Shown: piece by piece, positions 15,766-25,847 of the stretch
Layout: every line of letters starts with the position of its first letter
Position numbering within the stretch: the stretch's first letter is position 1
Source of the DNA: Hyphomicrobiales bacterium
GTDB lineage: Bacteria > Pseudomonadota > Alphaproteobacteria > Rhizobiales > Beijerinckiaceae
DNA: 64,000 nt
Assembly: GCA_019075865.1 (NCBI GenBank)
Contig: JAGXAN010000005.1
Coordinates: 186,001-250,000, forward strand
Reading direction: 5' to 3'
Notes under the pieces: generated by a model
Database searches by the model: none
Seen by the model: the letters and a program-made list of their open reading frames with translations, nothing else
What the model was told of the DNA's origin: nothing
Position numbers and translations under genes: made by a program

Positions 15766-16439
15766 TGCGTATTCTCATTGCGGAAGACGAAGCTAAAATT
15801 GGCAATGCCGTCGCCAGTTCCCTGAGTCAGGCAGGATATGTCTGCGAAATCTGCCGCGATGGTGAAGAAGCCTGGTTCAAGGCGGAAACCGAAAATTACA
15901 ACGGCATCGTGCTGGATCTCGGCCTGCCCAAGATTGACGGGCTGACCATCTTGCGGCGCTGGCGTGAAGCTGGCGTTGATGTGCCGGTGCTGATCCTGAC
16001 CGCGCGCGGCGCGTGGCGTGACCGCGTCGATGGCATTGACGCCGGTGCCGACGATTATCTCGCCAAACCTTTCCAGATGGAAGAACTTGTCGCCCGCATT
16101 GGTGCCCTCGTGCGCCGCACCGGTGGCCATTCCACCCCCATTCTTAGTGTCGCGGACGTGCAGATTGATACGCGGCGCATGCGGGTGATGCGTTCCGATG
16201 CGCTCATCTCGCTAACCCCCCTCGAGTTCCGCATGTTGCGCTATCTGGTTCACAATAAAGGCAAAGTCATATCGCAAAGCGAGCTTAATGATCATGTCTA
16301 CGCCAGCGATGCCAGCCCGGACTCGAATGCACTTGAGGTATTGCTGACCCGGCTTCGCAAGAAAATCGGCAGCGATCTGATTGTGACACGGCGGGGATTG
16401 GGCTATATCATTGACGACGCATCAAGCCATTTGAATTGA
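15765..16439 (+). CDS. feuP: OmpR-family response regulator (FeuP-like)
   Basis: 224 residues: receiver domain with acidic pair EDE near the start, phospho-acceptor Asp in VLDLGLPKIDGL at about residue 51, and the conserved Lys in DDYLAKPF, followed by a winged-helix DNA-binding domain (LTPLEFRMLRYLVHNKGKVIS). It is translationally coupled to the PepSY gene and followed after about 27 bp by its sensor kinase. The trio PepSY-regulator-kinase is the FeuPQ arrangement of rhizobia and Brucella, where it controls envelope or osmotic functions; the regulon here is unknown. Confidence 0.85.
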   Translation: MRILIAEDEAKIGNAVASSLSQAGYVCEICRDGEEAWFKAETENYNGIVLDLGLPKIDGLTILRRWREAGVDVPVLILTARGAWRDRVDGIDAGADDYLAKPFQMEELVARIGALVRRTGGHSTPILSVADVQIDTRRMRVMRSDALISLTPLEFRMLRYLVHNKGKVISQSELNDHVYASDASPDSNALEVLLTRLRKKIGSDLIVTRRGLGYIIDDASSHLN

Positions 16440-16466
16440 TTATCAATTGTATTTTCATGGTTGGAT

Positions 16467-17840
16467 ATGGATCGAAGTATGAAGTTGGCCTCACTTCGCG
16501 TCCGAATGTTAAGTATATTCCTAATAATAATCACACTGGCATTGGTTATCAGCTTTGCTGTTTTAACCAATATTTTTGATCGCAGCATCGAAAACGTCAT
16601 AAAGATCGAACTCGATTCGAAAATCATCGAGATCATTCGACTGTTCAGAATCGACCGCGACAGCCAGCCGGTGCTAACGCAAAACCCCTCCGATCCACGC
16701 TATGAGATTGCCTTTAGCGGCGCATATTGGCTGGTATTTGAAAACAACAAATCGATATTGCGCTCCAGGTCACTTTGGGACCAGGACATTAACATTCCCG
16801 ACAAGGCCGGAATTGAAGACGACTCCAAACTCTATCTGACCGGCGGCCCGAACAAGTCAAAAGTCTATCTGCTGGAGCGCGATATTTCGCTCGGTGGGCC
16901 GCAATCTTCCGATCACGGCAAAATGCGCAAGTTTGAAATTGCGGTGGCGCTGGATGCCGGCGAGGTCGCGCATTTGCGGCAGGCTTTTCAGAAGGATACC
17001 GCGATTGCGCTCGCCCTCATTGCGGTCGCCCTGCTGCTCGGCGCGGTGGCGCAGGCCGGCATTGGCTTGCAGCCCCTCACTGAATTGCGTCACCAGTTGG
17101 CGCGCATACACAATCGCGCCGCCACCCGCCTCAATGGCAGCTACCCCGCCGAAGTCGCGCCATTGGTTGAGGTGGTCAATCAGCTTTTGGTGCGTCAGGA
17201 CGATCTGGTCAGTCGGGCGCGCCGCCGCGCCGGAGATCTCGCCCATGGTTTGAAAACCCCGCTCACTATTTTGGCGCTCGAAGCCAATGCGCTCGAAAAA
17301 AAGGGTGATTTTGAAGCCGCCAGCGCCTTGCGCGAACAGATAGGGCTCATGCGCAACCATATCGACCGTGAGTTGGCGCGCGCCCGCACCCACGGACTGG
17401 CCGCAGCGGGCGGGCTGGCAACCGATGCGCATCGCAGCATTTCGCGCCTGATCGGGCTGTTTGACCGCATGCCGGACGCCGACCGCCTGACCTGGCGCAA
17501 TCTGGTGCCTGAGACGCTGCGCCTGAATATGGACCCGGATGACTTTGGCGAGGTGATGGGCAATCTCCTCGACAATGCCCGCAAATTTGCCCAATCGGAA
17601 ATTCGCATCGAAGCCAAACGGGTCCAGTTCCGGTGGAAGATCACCGTAATCGATGATGGCCCCGGCATGCCCGCAGCCTCGATCCATCGCTGGCTGGAAC
17701 GTGGCCAGACGACGGCCGCGGCGGGCGAGGGCACCGGCCTTGGCCTTGCCATCGTGCAGGACATTCTCGAACAATACCAGACCGGCATTGAGGTAGACCC
17801 GGACACTTCCGCTGGCAACCGCATCTCCTTTTCGATCTAG
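16467..17840 (+). CDS. feuQ: Sensor histidine kinase (FeuQ-like)
   Basis: About 457 residues. A first membrane segment lies at residues 12-35, a periplasmic sensor region of roughly 140 residues follows, and a second membrane segment begins near AIALALIAVALLLGAV. The cytoplasmic part has the phospho-acceptor His in DLAHGLKTPLTIL, an N-box NLLDNARKFA, and ATP-lid motifs DDGPGMP and GTGLGLAIV. It partners the preceding response regulator. The start is uncertain: TTG 16461, ATG 16467 and ATG 16479 are all in frame, and only the last has a weak GGA ahead of it. Confidence 0.85.
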   Translation: MDRSMKLASLRVRMLSIFLIIITLALVISFAVLTNIFDRSIENVIKIELDSKIIEIIRLFRIDRDSQPVLTQNPSDPRYEIAFSGAYWLVFENNKSILRSRSLWDQDINIPDKAGIEDDSKLYLTGGPNKSKVYLLERDISLGGPQSSDHGKMRKFEIAVALDAGEVAHLRQAFQKDTAIALALIAVALLLGAVAQAGIGLQPLTELRHQLARIHNRAATRLNGSYPAEVAPLVEVVNQLLVRQDDLVSRARRRAGDLAHGLKTPLTILALEANALEKKGDFEAASALREQIGLMRNHIDRELARARTHGLAAAGGLATDAHRSISRLIGLFDRMPDADRLTWRNLVPETLRLNMDPDDFGEVMGNLLDNARKFAQSEIRIEAKRVQFRWKITVIDDGPGMPAASIHRWLERGQTTAAAGEGTGLGLAIVQDILEQYQTGIEVDPDTSAGNRISFSI

Positions 17841-17910
17841 GTCGGCAATTGCCTTTTGCATTCCCGCCCCCTATCCATGGCACCAACGCGACGAATGGGG
17901 GCTCAAGCGC

Positions 17911-18810
17911 ATGACTGCCGGAACTTGCACGATTTTGGGAATTCCGGTGGAAATCGGGGCACGGCGCGTAGGATGCGCACTGGCACCCGATGCCCTGCGT
18001 GCCGCTGGCCTTGCCGCAAGCCTGAAGGCACAGGGTTACCAGATCGAGGATTTGGGCAATATGGTTTGCCAGGATCAGCCCGGGCCTGCGGTATCCGATC
18101 CGTATCGCCGCGACTGGCCGCTGGTCGTCGCCTGGATCAAAACCATCACCGCCCAAATCCGCCGCGGCGTCGGCAATTGGCCGCTGCTGATTTTGGGGGG
18201 CGATCATGTCATCGCCGCCGGCACGCTGCCAGGACTCGCGCAGCATTGCCAGCAAGCCGGTCAGCCCATGTTTGTGCTATGGCTGGATGCGCACCCCGAC
18301 ATGCACACGCTGGAAACCACCCGGAGCGGCAACCTGCACGGCGTGCCCATGGGTTATGCTTTGGGGCAGCCCGGATTTGATGGATTTTTCCCGAAACTGG
18401 CGACGCCATTGCTCCCGGAAAACGTCCTGATGCTTGGCACACGCAGCATCGACCCGGAGGAACAACAGGCGCTGGCCCAAAGCCATATCACTGTTATTGA
18501 CAGCGTCGGCCTCAGGACCCAGGGCCCCACCGCCGCATTGTCCGCCTTCTTGCAAAAGGTGCGCGCAGCCAATGGCCATTTGCATGTAAGCCTCGATGTC
18601 GATTTTCTCGATCCGACACTGGCGCCGGCCGTTGGCACACCCGTTGCCGATGGTGCCAACCTGCAGCAGGTCCGCGAGATCACCCAAGTGCTTCAGGCCA
18701 GTGGGCTCGTTCGCAGCCTTGAAGTGGCCGAACTCAACCCGCTGCTTGATCCAGGCGGGGAAACAACACGGCTGGTGCTGGAAACCATCGGTCAAATCCT
18801 GCATCCCTGA
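17911..18810 (+). CDS. Arginase family protein
   Basis: 299 residues with all manganese-ligand motifs of the ureohydrolase family: GGDHVI near residue 97, DAHPDMHT near 127, and SLDVDFLDP near 227, plus the arginase signature APAVGTPV. It most likely hydrolyses L-arginine to ornithine and urea in the cytoplasm; agmatinase or formimidoglutamase cannot be fully excluded, but the length and the APxVGTP motif favour arginase. No ornithine-pathway neighbours are present, and the gene stands alone on the plus strand. Confidence 0.85.
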   Translation: MTAGTCTILGIPVEIGARRVGCALAPDALRAAGLAASLKAQGYQIEDLGNMVCQDQPGPAVSDPYRRDWPLVVAWIKTITAQIRRGVGNWPLLILGGDHVIAAGTLPGLAQHCQQAGQPMFVLWLDAHPDMHTLETTRSGNLHGVPMGYALGQPGFDGFFPKLATPLLPENVLMLGTRSIDPEEQQALAQSHITVIDSVGLRTQGPTAALSAFLQKVRAANGHLHVSLDVDFLDPTLAPAVGTPVADGANLQQVREITQVLQASGLVRSLEVAELNPLLDPGGETTRLVLETIGQILHP

Positions 18811-18969
18811 TTCCACAATCTCGAAAACCGCACCCGGCCTAGCATCTGCAATGCACGCAATTTCGTTTGCGTATGAACCTTGCAGCGCTCGCTTTCCCGT
18901 GCTTGAATGTTGAAAAGCCCGGGGAATTTCCAAATTTTCAGCGGGTAAAAGATAATATGGGAGGTGTTC

Positions 18970-20250
18970 ATGCAATTCAGGAAGTTCGTTTCTTTGGCCG
19001 CTCTCGGCTTGGGGCTGTTGCCCAGCCCGCAAGCCTTTGCAGAAACCACGTTGCACATGATGTGGTATTCGGATGGCGGCGAAGGCCAGGTGATGCAGGA
19101 TTTGCTCAACGGGTTCGAAAAGACCCACCCCGACATCAAGGTCGTCCTCGACACCGTGCCCTACAAGGCCATCAACGAAAGCCTGCCGGTGCAACTGGCG
19201 GCCGGTCAGGGCCCTGACATGGCGCGTGTGACCGACCTCGGCGGCCTTGCCCGCTATTTTCTCGATCTGCGGCCCTTGCTGAAGGATCCGGCCTATTTCG
19301 ACACCAATTTTGGGCCATTCCTGCCGTGGATGCGGGTGAATGGGGACACCAAGTCCATCGGCGGCGTGATGACCCAAATGACCGTCACCGGCCCATTCAT
19401 CAACAAGACATTGTTTGACCAGGCGGGCGTCGCTGTTCCGGGGCCCAAAGCCACCTGGGATGACTGGGCCGCAGCCGTGAAGCAGGTCGCCGACAAGGTC
19501 AAGGCACCCTACCCGCTGGCCATTGACCGCTCGGGGCACCGTTTTTACGGCATTGCCATTTCTATGGGCTCCAAGGTCTTTGATGACAAGGGCGAACCGG
19601 CCCCCATTGATGATGGCTTCAAGGAGGCTGCCAAGCGGGTGGTTGACTGGCATGCCAGAGGCGTGATGTCCAAAGAGCTTTGGGGCTCTGTCTCCGGCGC
19701 GACCTACCTGGGCGCCAACGACCAGTTCAAAAATGGCCAGGTCGTCATGTATCTTTCTGGTTCATGGCAGATTCCGCAATTTGCCAAGACCATCGGCAAT
19801 AGTTTCGACTGGCAGGCTGTGCCCAATCCCTGCGGCCCAGCCGCCTGCTCGGGCATGCCGGGCGGTGCTGCACTCGTTGGCCTGAAGGAGACCAAGCACC
19901 CCAAGGAAGTGGCGGAAGTACTGGAATATCTGGCCAGTGAGCCGGTATTGTCGCAGTTTTACGCCCGCTCGCTGTTCATCCCCGGCCATACCGGGATCGC
20001 CGCCAAGGGCCTTGATTACAAAACCGACAGCCCGCTGGTAAAGGCTGCCCTCAATGTGTTTGTCGGGCAGGTGAAGACCACGAGCCCGTTGGCCTTCAAA
20101 CTGCAGGGCTATCAGTATAACCGCGCCATCTTCAACCCGGTCATCTCGCGCCTCGGGCAGGTGATTGTCGGTGAGATGTCGCTGGAAGACGCTGAAAAGC
20201 GGATTGCCTCGGACGTGGCCGAACAACTTGCGGTCGCCCGCAAGAAATAG
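18970..20250 (+). CDS. Sugar ABC transporter substrate-binding protein
   Basis: 426 residues, family 1 extracellular solute-binding protein. A signal peptide ends at AFA (residue 24), and the mature start TTLHMMWYSDGGEGQVMQDLLNGFEKTHPDIKV is typical of UgpB/MalE-like proteins. I chose the ATG at 18970 because GGGAGG lies just before it, rather than the in-frame GTG six bases upstream. It delivers a carbohydrate to the two permeases encoded next; the neighbouring GH31 glucosidase points to an alpha-glucoside, by inference. Confidence 0.88.
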   Translation: MQFRKFVSLAALGLGLLPSPQAFAETTLHMMWYSDGGEGQVMQDLLNGFEKTHPDIKVVLDTVPYKAINESLPVQLAAGQGPDMARVTDLGGLARYFLDLRPLLKDPAYFDTNFGPFLPWMRVNGDTKSIGGVMTQMTVTGPFINKTLFDQAGVAVPGPKATWDDWAAAVKQVADKVKAPYPLAIDRSGHRFYGIAISMGSKVFDDKGEPAPIDDGFKEAAKRVVDWHARGVMSKELWGSVSGATYLGANDQFKNGQVVMYLSGSWQIPQFAKTIGNSFDWQAVPNPCGPAACSGMPGGAALVGLKETKHPKEVAEVLEYLASEPVLSQFYARSLFIPGHTGIAAKGLDYKTDSPLVKAALNVFVGQVKTTSPLAFKLQGYQYNRAIFNPVISRLGQVIVGEMSLEDAEKRIASDVAEQLAVARKK

Positions 20251-20280
20251 TTCGCGCACCGTCACAAACGGAGCAGAATT

Positions 20281-21303
20281 TTGGCTTTGGATAAAGCGCC
20301 AGATCAAGAAGACAATTTCCTCGCCGGTCTGGCGACACGGCTCTGGCATGTGACCATGTCCTTGGCAGAGCCAGTGATGGCAGGCATTCAGCGCCTCATT
20401 GGGGCGAAGCGGATGCCTTGGGTGTTTCTCGCCCCCAATCTCGTATTCTTTGCAACATTCGTATTTGTTCCGTTACTGATCGACTTTGGCTATTCACTCA
20501 CCGGTGGCACCCACCTGTTTTTGTCGCAACGCCCCTGGGATGGCAGCGCCCAATACGGCCACCTGTTCAATTGCCAGAACTTCAGCAATCCCAATTCCTG
20601 CGAGCAGGATCGCTTCTGGCACGCGATTTTCAATACCGGCACTTTTGTCGTGTTTCAGGTATCCGCCATGGTGCTGGCCTCGCTGATCACTGCGCTGGCG
20701 CTCAACAAGCGCATTCGTGCCCGCGGGTTTTTCCGGGCTGTGTTCTTCTTTCCCGTGCTGCTGTCGCCGGTTGTGGTCGCATTGATCTGGAAATGGATAT
20801 TGCAGCGCGATGGCCTGCTCAATGCCTGGTTGACAGCCTTTGGCGGCAGCAAGGTGCTGTTTTTCATTTCGCCGCACTGGGCCATGTTCTGGGCGATTTT
20901 CGTATCGGTTTGGGCGCATATGGGGTTTTACACGCTTATATTGCTGGCCGGTCTGCAAGCGATCCCCGGCGATCTCTATGAGGCGGCGCAAATGGACGCG
21001 ACCAGCGCCACCCGCGTTTTATGGCGCATCACTCTGCCCTTGCTAATGCCAAACCTGATTGTGGTGGTCGTGCTTGCGCTCATCAAGAGCGTGCAGACCT
21101 TTGATGAGGTCTATGTGCTGACCGGCGGTGGCCCCGGCACGGCAACGCTGATGATCGTGCAATATATTTATGAAACCGGTTTTGCCAATCAAGTGCAGAA
21201 TTTCGGCCTTGCGGCTGCGGCCTCGGTCGTGCTCGGCGTCGCATTGTTCTTCCTGACGCTGCTTCAACTGGCGCTCTCCCGCCGCAAGGGGGAAGCCCTA
21301 TGA
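20281..21303 (+). CDS. Sugar ABC transporter permease (MalF/UgpA type)
   Basis: 340 residues with about six membrane segments and the cytoplasmic EAA loop YEAAQMDATSATRVLWRITLPLL that contacts the ATPase. The first 45 residues are hydrophilic, longer than usual. The start is a TTG with GGAG seven bases upstream; an in-frame ATG lies at 20356. A periplasmic loop after the first membrane helix contains two Cys (NCQNFSNPNSCEQ). The stop overlaps the next gene start as ATGA. Confidence 0.87.
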   Translation: MALDKAPDQEDNFLAGLATRLWHVTMSLAEPVMAGIQRLIGAKRMPWVFLAPNLVFFATFVFVPLLIDFGYSLTGGTHLFLSQRPWDGSAQYGHLFNCQNFSNPNSCEQDRFWHAIFNTGTFVVFQVSAMVLASLITALALNKRIRARGFFRAVFFFPVLLSPVVVALIWKWILQRDGLLNAWLTAFGGSKVLFFISPHWAMFWAIFVSVWAHMGFYTLILLAGLQAIPGDLYEAAQMDATSATRVLWRITLPLLMPNLIVVVVLALIKSVQTFDEVYVLTGGGPGTATLMIVQYIYETGFANQVQNFGLAAAASVVLGVALFFLTLLQLALSRRKGEAL

Positions 21304-22337
21304 GCCTGCTGCTCAAACGCCGTCATCGCAATCAATGGCACTGGACGGATGTTGCCGCCTATATTTATCTGTGCCTTGGCGTAGTTCTGATGTTCGGCCC
21401 GGTGATCTGGCTGGTAATGTCATCATTCAAGACGCCCTCGGCCCTGATGGAATTTCCGCCAAGCCTGCTGCCACTCACCCAGAAAATGGCGCAATCATCC
21501 GGGCGCGAAGCTTTGCCGCTCTATACCCTGACCCAGGCCGATGGCACCTCGCGCGAAGTCGTGCAACTGCATCGCATGGGCATTATGGCAACCATTGCCA
21601 GCCCGAATCACCCAGACCAAACATCGCAGGTCTCAATCGACGCACTCACACCCGAGCGGCACATCGAATTTGCAACCGACAATTACACCAAACCGCTGCG
21701 CGAGTTCAATTTCCTGCGCTATCTGAAAAATTCGCTGTTTGTCACCATTGTCGCCACCATCATCACCCTCCTGATCAACTCCATGGCGGCTTACGCGCTG
21801 TCCATTTACGAATTCAAGGGCCGCACCGCCATATTGCTTCTGGTCATCGGCACGCTGATGATCCCGGTGACGGTCATTCTTGTGCCGGTCTATCTGGTCG
21901 CCACCAAACTCGCGCTGGTGAACAGCCTGTGGGGCGTCATTCTGCCGGGTGCCGCCACACCGACCGGGGTATTTTTGCTGCGCCAATATATGCTGACCCT
22001 GCCGCGCGACCTGATCGAGGCGGCGCGCATGGACAAAGCTTCCGAATGGCAGATTTACTGGCGTATCGTCGTGCCCCTCAGCGCACCCGCCCTTGCAGTG
22101 CTCGCCATTTTCTCGGTGATGTGGCGCTGGAATGATTTTCTGTGGCCGCTGGTCATTCTCAACAAATCCGAGGTGTACACGTTGCAGATCGCACTTAACG
22201 CCTTTCAGGGTGAATTGCAGGTTCAATGGCACTATCTGCTGGCGATGACCGTGGTTACACTGTTGCCGGTGTCCTTGGTATTTGTCTTTCTGCAACGCTT
22301 TATCACCAGCGGCATAGCCACAACGGGGATGAAATAA
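21300..22337 (+). CDS. Sugar ABC transporter permease (MalG/UgpE type) with extended periplasmic loop
   Basis: 345 residues, about 65 longer than the usual partner permease. The surplus lies between the first and second membrane segments (roughly residues 45-130), a hydrophilic stretch with QADGTSREVVQLHRMG that should face the periplasm, similar in position to the P2 loop of MalG. The EAA loop is IEAARMDKASEWQIYWRIVVPLS. The gene is translationally coupled to the first permease and to the ATPase gene that follows (TAATG). Confidence 0.87.
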   Translation: MSLLLKRRHRNQWHWTDVAAYIYLCLGVVLMFGPVIWLVMSSFKTPSALMEFPPSLLPLTQKMAQSSGREALPLYTLTQADGTSREVVQLHRMGIMATIASPNHPDQTSQVSIDALTPERHIEFATDNYTKPLREFNFLRYLKNSLFVTIVATIITLLINSMAAYALSIYEFKGRTAILLLVIGTLMIPVTVILVPVYLVATKLALVNSLWGVILPGAATPTGVFLLRQYMLTLPRDLIEAARMDKASEWQIYWRIVVPLSAPALAVLAIFSVMWRWNDFLWPLVILNKSEVYTLQIALNAFQGELQVQWHYLLAMTVVTLLPVSLVFVFLQRFITSGIATTGMK

Positions 22338-23428
22338 TGGCCAGTCTCCAACTTGCAGGCCTGCGCAAATCCTACGGCGCTATCCCTGTCATCCACGGCG
22401 TCGACCTCGAAATCCAGGACGGTGAATTTGTCTGCCTGGTCGGCCCCTCGGGTTGCGGCAAATCCACGCTTTTGCGGATGATCGCCGGCCTTGAGGACAT
22501 TACCGCCGGTGAATTGCGCATGGACAATGTCCGCGTCAATGAGGTCAGCGCCGCAGAACGCGGCCTCGCCATGGTTTTTCAATCCTACGCGCTTTATCCG
22601 CATATGAGCGTATGGGAAAATATGGCGTTCGGGCTGCAAAACATGCGGATGTCGCGCGCGGAGATCGCCGCAAGGGTGGAAAATGCAGCAAGGATGTTGC
22701 GGATCGAGCCCTACCTGCAGCGTAAACCCAAAGCGCTCTCGGGCGGCCAGCGCCAACGCGTCGCCATCGGCCGCGCCATTGTGCGGAATCCAAAGATTTT
22801 CCTGTTCGACGAGCCGCTTTCCAACCTGGACGCGGAATTGCGGGTGGTGATGCGCAAGGAATTGTCGGCATTGCACGCCCAAATTGGCGGCACCATGATT
22901 TACGTGACCCATGATCAGGTGGAGGCCATGACCCTTGCCAGCCGCATTGTGGTGTTACGGGCCGGACAGGTTGAGCAGGTCGGTGCCCCGCTCGACCTCT
23001 ATAACAACCCCGCCAATGTATTCGTGGCCGGCTTCATCGGCTCGCCGAGAATGAACCTTTTGCCGGCCAAGGTGCGCGCAGCCGAGCCCGCCCGCACCGA
23101 GTTGGTTCTGGACGATGGCAGCGCGATGGTGCTGCATATGACGGCCACCCACCTGCCGCCGGGCAGCCCCGTGACATTGGGCGTTCGGCCCGAGGACATA
23201 ACCGCCGTCGCCGCGGGCAGCGGGGACCTGGATGCGCAACTGGAATTGGCCGAGCATCTGGGCTCTGGCACTTTTCTTTACGCGGCGGCTCAAGGGCTGC
23301 CGCAGATCACGCTTTATGAGGAGGGCCAGCACGCCCGGGCGCGCGGCACAAAGCTCGGCCTGAAATTCAACCGCGCCAATCTGCATCTGTTTGATGAAAG
23401 CGGCAAAGCCGTTGCCCGGCAGACCTGA
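22337..23428 (+). CDS. Sugar ABC transporter ATP-binding protein (UgpC/MalK type)
   Basis: 363 residues. Walker [10 protein letters not shown] is at about residues 36-44, the signature [14 protein letters not shown] near 135, Walker [13 protein letters not shown] near 155, and the H-loop [11 protein letters not shown] near 190, followed by the C-terminal TOBE regulatory domain found in sugar importers. ATG at 22337 overlaps the permease stop. It may also energise importers in the window that lack their own ATPase. Confidence 0.9.
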   Translation: MASLQLAGLRKSYGAIPVIHGVDLEIQDGEFVCLVGPSGCGKSTLLRMIAGLEDITAGELRMDNVRVNEVSAAERGLAMVFQSYALYPHMSVWENMAFGLQNMRMSRAEIAARVENAARMLRIEPYLQRKPKALSGGQRQRVAIGRAIVRNPKIFLFDEPLSNLDAELRVVMRKELSALHAQIGGTMIYVTHDQVEAMTLASRIVVLRAGQVEQVGAPLDLYNNPANVFVAGFIGSPRMNLLPAKVRAAEPARTELVLDDGSAMVLHMTATHLPPGSPVTLGVRPEDITAVAAGSGDLDAQLELAEHLGSGTFLYAAAQGLPQITLYEEGQHARARGTKLGLKFNRANLHLFDESGKAVARQT

Positions 23429-23469
23429 AGGGCAACCCGTTCCAGCAACCCCAAAATTGGCGACCTCTC

Positions 23470-25821
23470 ATGAAAGCATTAGGCAAAAGCACTTATCTGG
23501 GTCAGGACGGTGCTTGGGCCTTGTTGGATGCGGGGTTGGGTTGCCAATTGGCCATTGCCATTCTCGCTCCCGGCATTGCCCGAATTTCCCTGCGCCGACG
23601 GGAAGGCTGGCGGCTGGATCGCAGTTGGAGCCTCGCGCCGGGCGGGCTGGAATCGTCCTGGTTTGGGCGCAGCCGCAGCGACCTTTCCGGATTTCCCCTG
23701 CCCGCCATGCACGTCAATGCCGCGCCGCAGTCAATGCTCATCAGCGGCGGCGGCATGCAGATCCACGTCAACCTTGCCAATCTGGGCCTCACCTTCCAGC
23801 GCACGAATGGCAGTCTGATCGCCCGCGACCGCACAACCCAAGCCTATCTGGTCTCCAACAAAACCCCCGCCTTCGCGCATTTCATGGAGCGCGATGCCCT
23901 TGATCGCCATTATGGCCTCGGCGACAAGGCCGGGCCGCTCGACCATACCGGGCGACGCTTCAAGATGGATGCGGTCGATCCATGCGGTTTCGATGCGGAA
24001 ATCAGCGACCCGCTCTACAAGGTGCTGCCTTTCACCATCATCAGCGGCAGCGCCGGCACCTGCGGCATTTTCTATGATACGCTAACGCCGGCCGAGGTCG
24101 ATCTTGGCTGCACCATCGACAATTACCACGGCCTGTTTCGCAGCTTCCAGGCCCAGGACGGCGACCTCGATTATTATGTGATCGACGGCCCTTCAATGGC
24201 CGATGTCGTGCAACGGTTTTCCTGGATGACCGGGGGCCATTCCTTTGCCCCGAAATGGTCGCTTGGCTTTGGCTGCACCTCAATGACCATTGCCGACGCG
24301 CCCGATGCCGATGCCCGGATCGCCGATTTTATCGCCAGGACCAAGGCCCACGACATCCCCTGCGATTCGTTTCATTTTGGCTCGGGCTATACCTCGATTG
24401 GCAAGCGACGTTACGTCTTCAACTGGAACTATGAAAAATTTCCAAATCCCGGCGCCACAATGGCCTCGCTCAAGGCCGCTGGCATGATGCCGGTCACCAA
24501 CATCAAGCCCTGCCTGCTCGATGACCACCCCCGCCTTCACGAGGCGGAGCGGGATGGTCTGCTGGTCAAAGATGACAGCGGCACCCCCGCCGTGGCGCAG
24601 TTCTGGGATGGCCTTGGCTTCCACATCGATTTCACCAACCCGAAAGCCCGCGCCTGGTGGCGCAATGGCATTGAGACCGCGCTGCTCGACAAAGGCGTCG
24701 TTTCCGTATGGAACGACAATAACGAATATGAAATCTGGGATGAGGACGCCAAATGCGATGGTGATGGCCACCCCTTTGCGCAAGCACTGGCCCGTCCGGC
24801 GCAGAGCATGCTGATGACGCGGCTATCCTATGAGACTCAAATGGCGAGGGACCCGGCCTCACGCCCCTATGTCATCACCCGCGCTGGCCCCGCGGGCCTT
24901 GGCCGCTATGGCCAGACCTGGACAGGCGACAATGAGACCGCATGGAAAACCCTGCGTTATAACCTCACGCAAGGGCTTAACATGAGCCTCTCCGGGCTTT
25001 TCAACATCGGCCATGACGTGGGCGGTTTTCACGGCCCAAGTCCCGACCCGGAACTCTTCTGTCGATTTGTCGAGTTTTGCTCACTGTGGCCGCGCTTCAT
25101 CATGAACTCATGGAAAGACGATGGCATCGTCAACCTGCCATGGATGCACGCCAGTGTGTTGGAGCAGGTGCGCAGCGCGATGCAATGGCGCTACCGCCTG
25201 ATGCCCTATATTTACACGCTCGCCCATGCAGCCAGCGCCCGTCGCGAACCGATGGTGCGCCCTCTCGCCTATGATTTTGCGCAAGATCCGGTCGCCATCG
25301 ACGTTGAAGATGCCTTCATGCTGGGATCGCGGTTGCTGGTGGCACCGGTTCTGTCGGCCGGCGAACGGCAAAGGCGGGTTTATCTGCCGGTGTGCAATGG
25401 CGGCTGGTGGCATCTGGCAACGCGGACGCAATACAACGGCGGTGAGACAGTAATCGTGGACGCACCACTGGGCGCTTTGCCGATATTCGTGCGCGCCGGG
25501 ACGGTTTTGCCCATTTCAGCCAAGATGAGTTTGCTGTCGCCGGAGCCCGATACACCGGAATTATGGGCGTTTGGTGGTAACACCGGCGCCGTGCGCAGCG
25601 AGCTTTATGATGACAATGGCACCACGACCCGCTGGCAGGATGGGGATTGTTTCCACGCTGAATTGCAATTGTTGAGTGGCCCTGAAGGCGCGGCCCATTT
25701 GGCCATTCATCTCAACCAGACCGGGTTTCGCCCCGCCTATGACACTTTCACCGTGCGTGCCATTGGTATTTCCAAACTTACCTTGCAACCGTCACCCTGG
25801 CTGCAATCAGCGGCGGATTGA
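23470..25821 (+). CDS. GH31 family alpha-glucosidase
   Basis: 783 residues of glycoside hydrolase family 31. The nucleophile region reads WNDNNEYEIWDED near residue 417 (Asp in the WxDxNE pattern), and the acid/base region is RAGPAGLGRYGQTWTGDN near residue 475. No signal peptide is seen, so it should act in the cytoplasm on an imported glucoside. It follows the importer by 41 bp on the same strand, which makes it the likely first catabolic step. Which linkage is cleaved (alpha-1,4, alpha-1,6 or another) cannot be read from the sequence. Confidence 0.88.
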   Translation: MKALGKSTYLGQDGAWALLDAGLGCQLAIAILAPGIARISLRRREGWRLDRSWSLAPGGLESSWFGRSRSDLSGFPLPAMHVNAAPQSMLISGGGMQIHVNLANLGLTFQRTNGSLIARDRTTQAYLVSNKTPAFAHFMERDALDRHYGLGDKAGPLDHTGRRFKMDAVDPCGFDAEISDPLYKVLPFTIISGSAGTCGIFYDTLTPAEVDLGCTIDNYHGLFRSFQAQDGDLDYYVIDGPSMADVVQRFSWMTGGHSFAPKWSLGFGCTSMTIADAPDADARIADFIARTKAHDIPCDSFHFGSGYTSIGKRRYVFNWNYEKFPNPGATMASLKAAGMMPVTNIKPCLLDDHPRLHEAERDGLLVKDDSGTPAVAQFWDGLGFHIDFTNPKARAWWRNGIETALLDKGVVSVWNDNNEYEIWDEDAKCDGDGHPFAQALARPAQSMLMTRLSYETQMARDPASRPYVITRAGPAGLGRYGQTWTGDNETAWKTLRYNLTQGLNMSLSGLFNIGHDVGGFHGPSPDPELFCRFVEFCSLWPRFIMNSWKDDGIVNLPWMHASVLEQVRSAMQWRYRLMPYIYTLAHAASARREPMVRPLAYDFAQDPVAIDVEDAFMLGSRLLVAPVLSAGERQRRVYLPVCNGGWWHLATRTQYNGGETVIVDAPLGALPIFVRAGTVLPISAKMSLLSPEPDTPELWAFGGNTGAVRSELYDDNGTTTRWQDGDCFHAELQLLSGPEGAAHLAIHLNQTGFRPAYDTFTVRAIGISKLTLQPSPWLQSAAD

Positions 25822-25843
25822 TACATCCGCCGCCGATATTTTG
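25810..25843 (+). terminator. Hairpin terminator at the end of the GH31 gene
   Basis: GCGGCGGAT (25810-25818) pairs perfectly with ATCCGCCGC (25825-25833) around a 6-nt loop that contains the GH31 stop codon; ATATTTT follows a few bases on. It sits between convergent genes. Confidence 0.6.
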
Positions 25844-25847
25844 CTGC

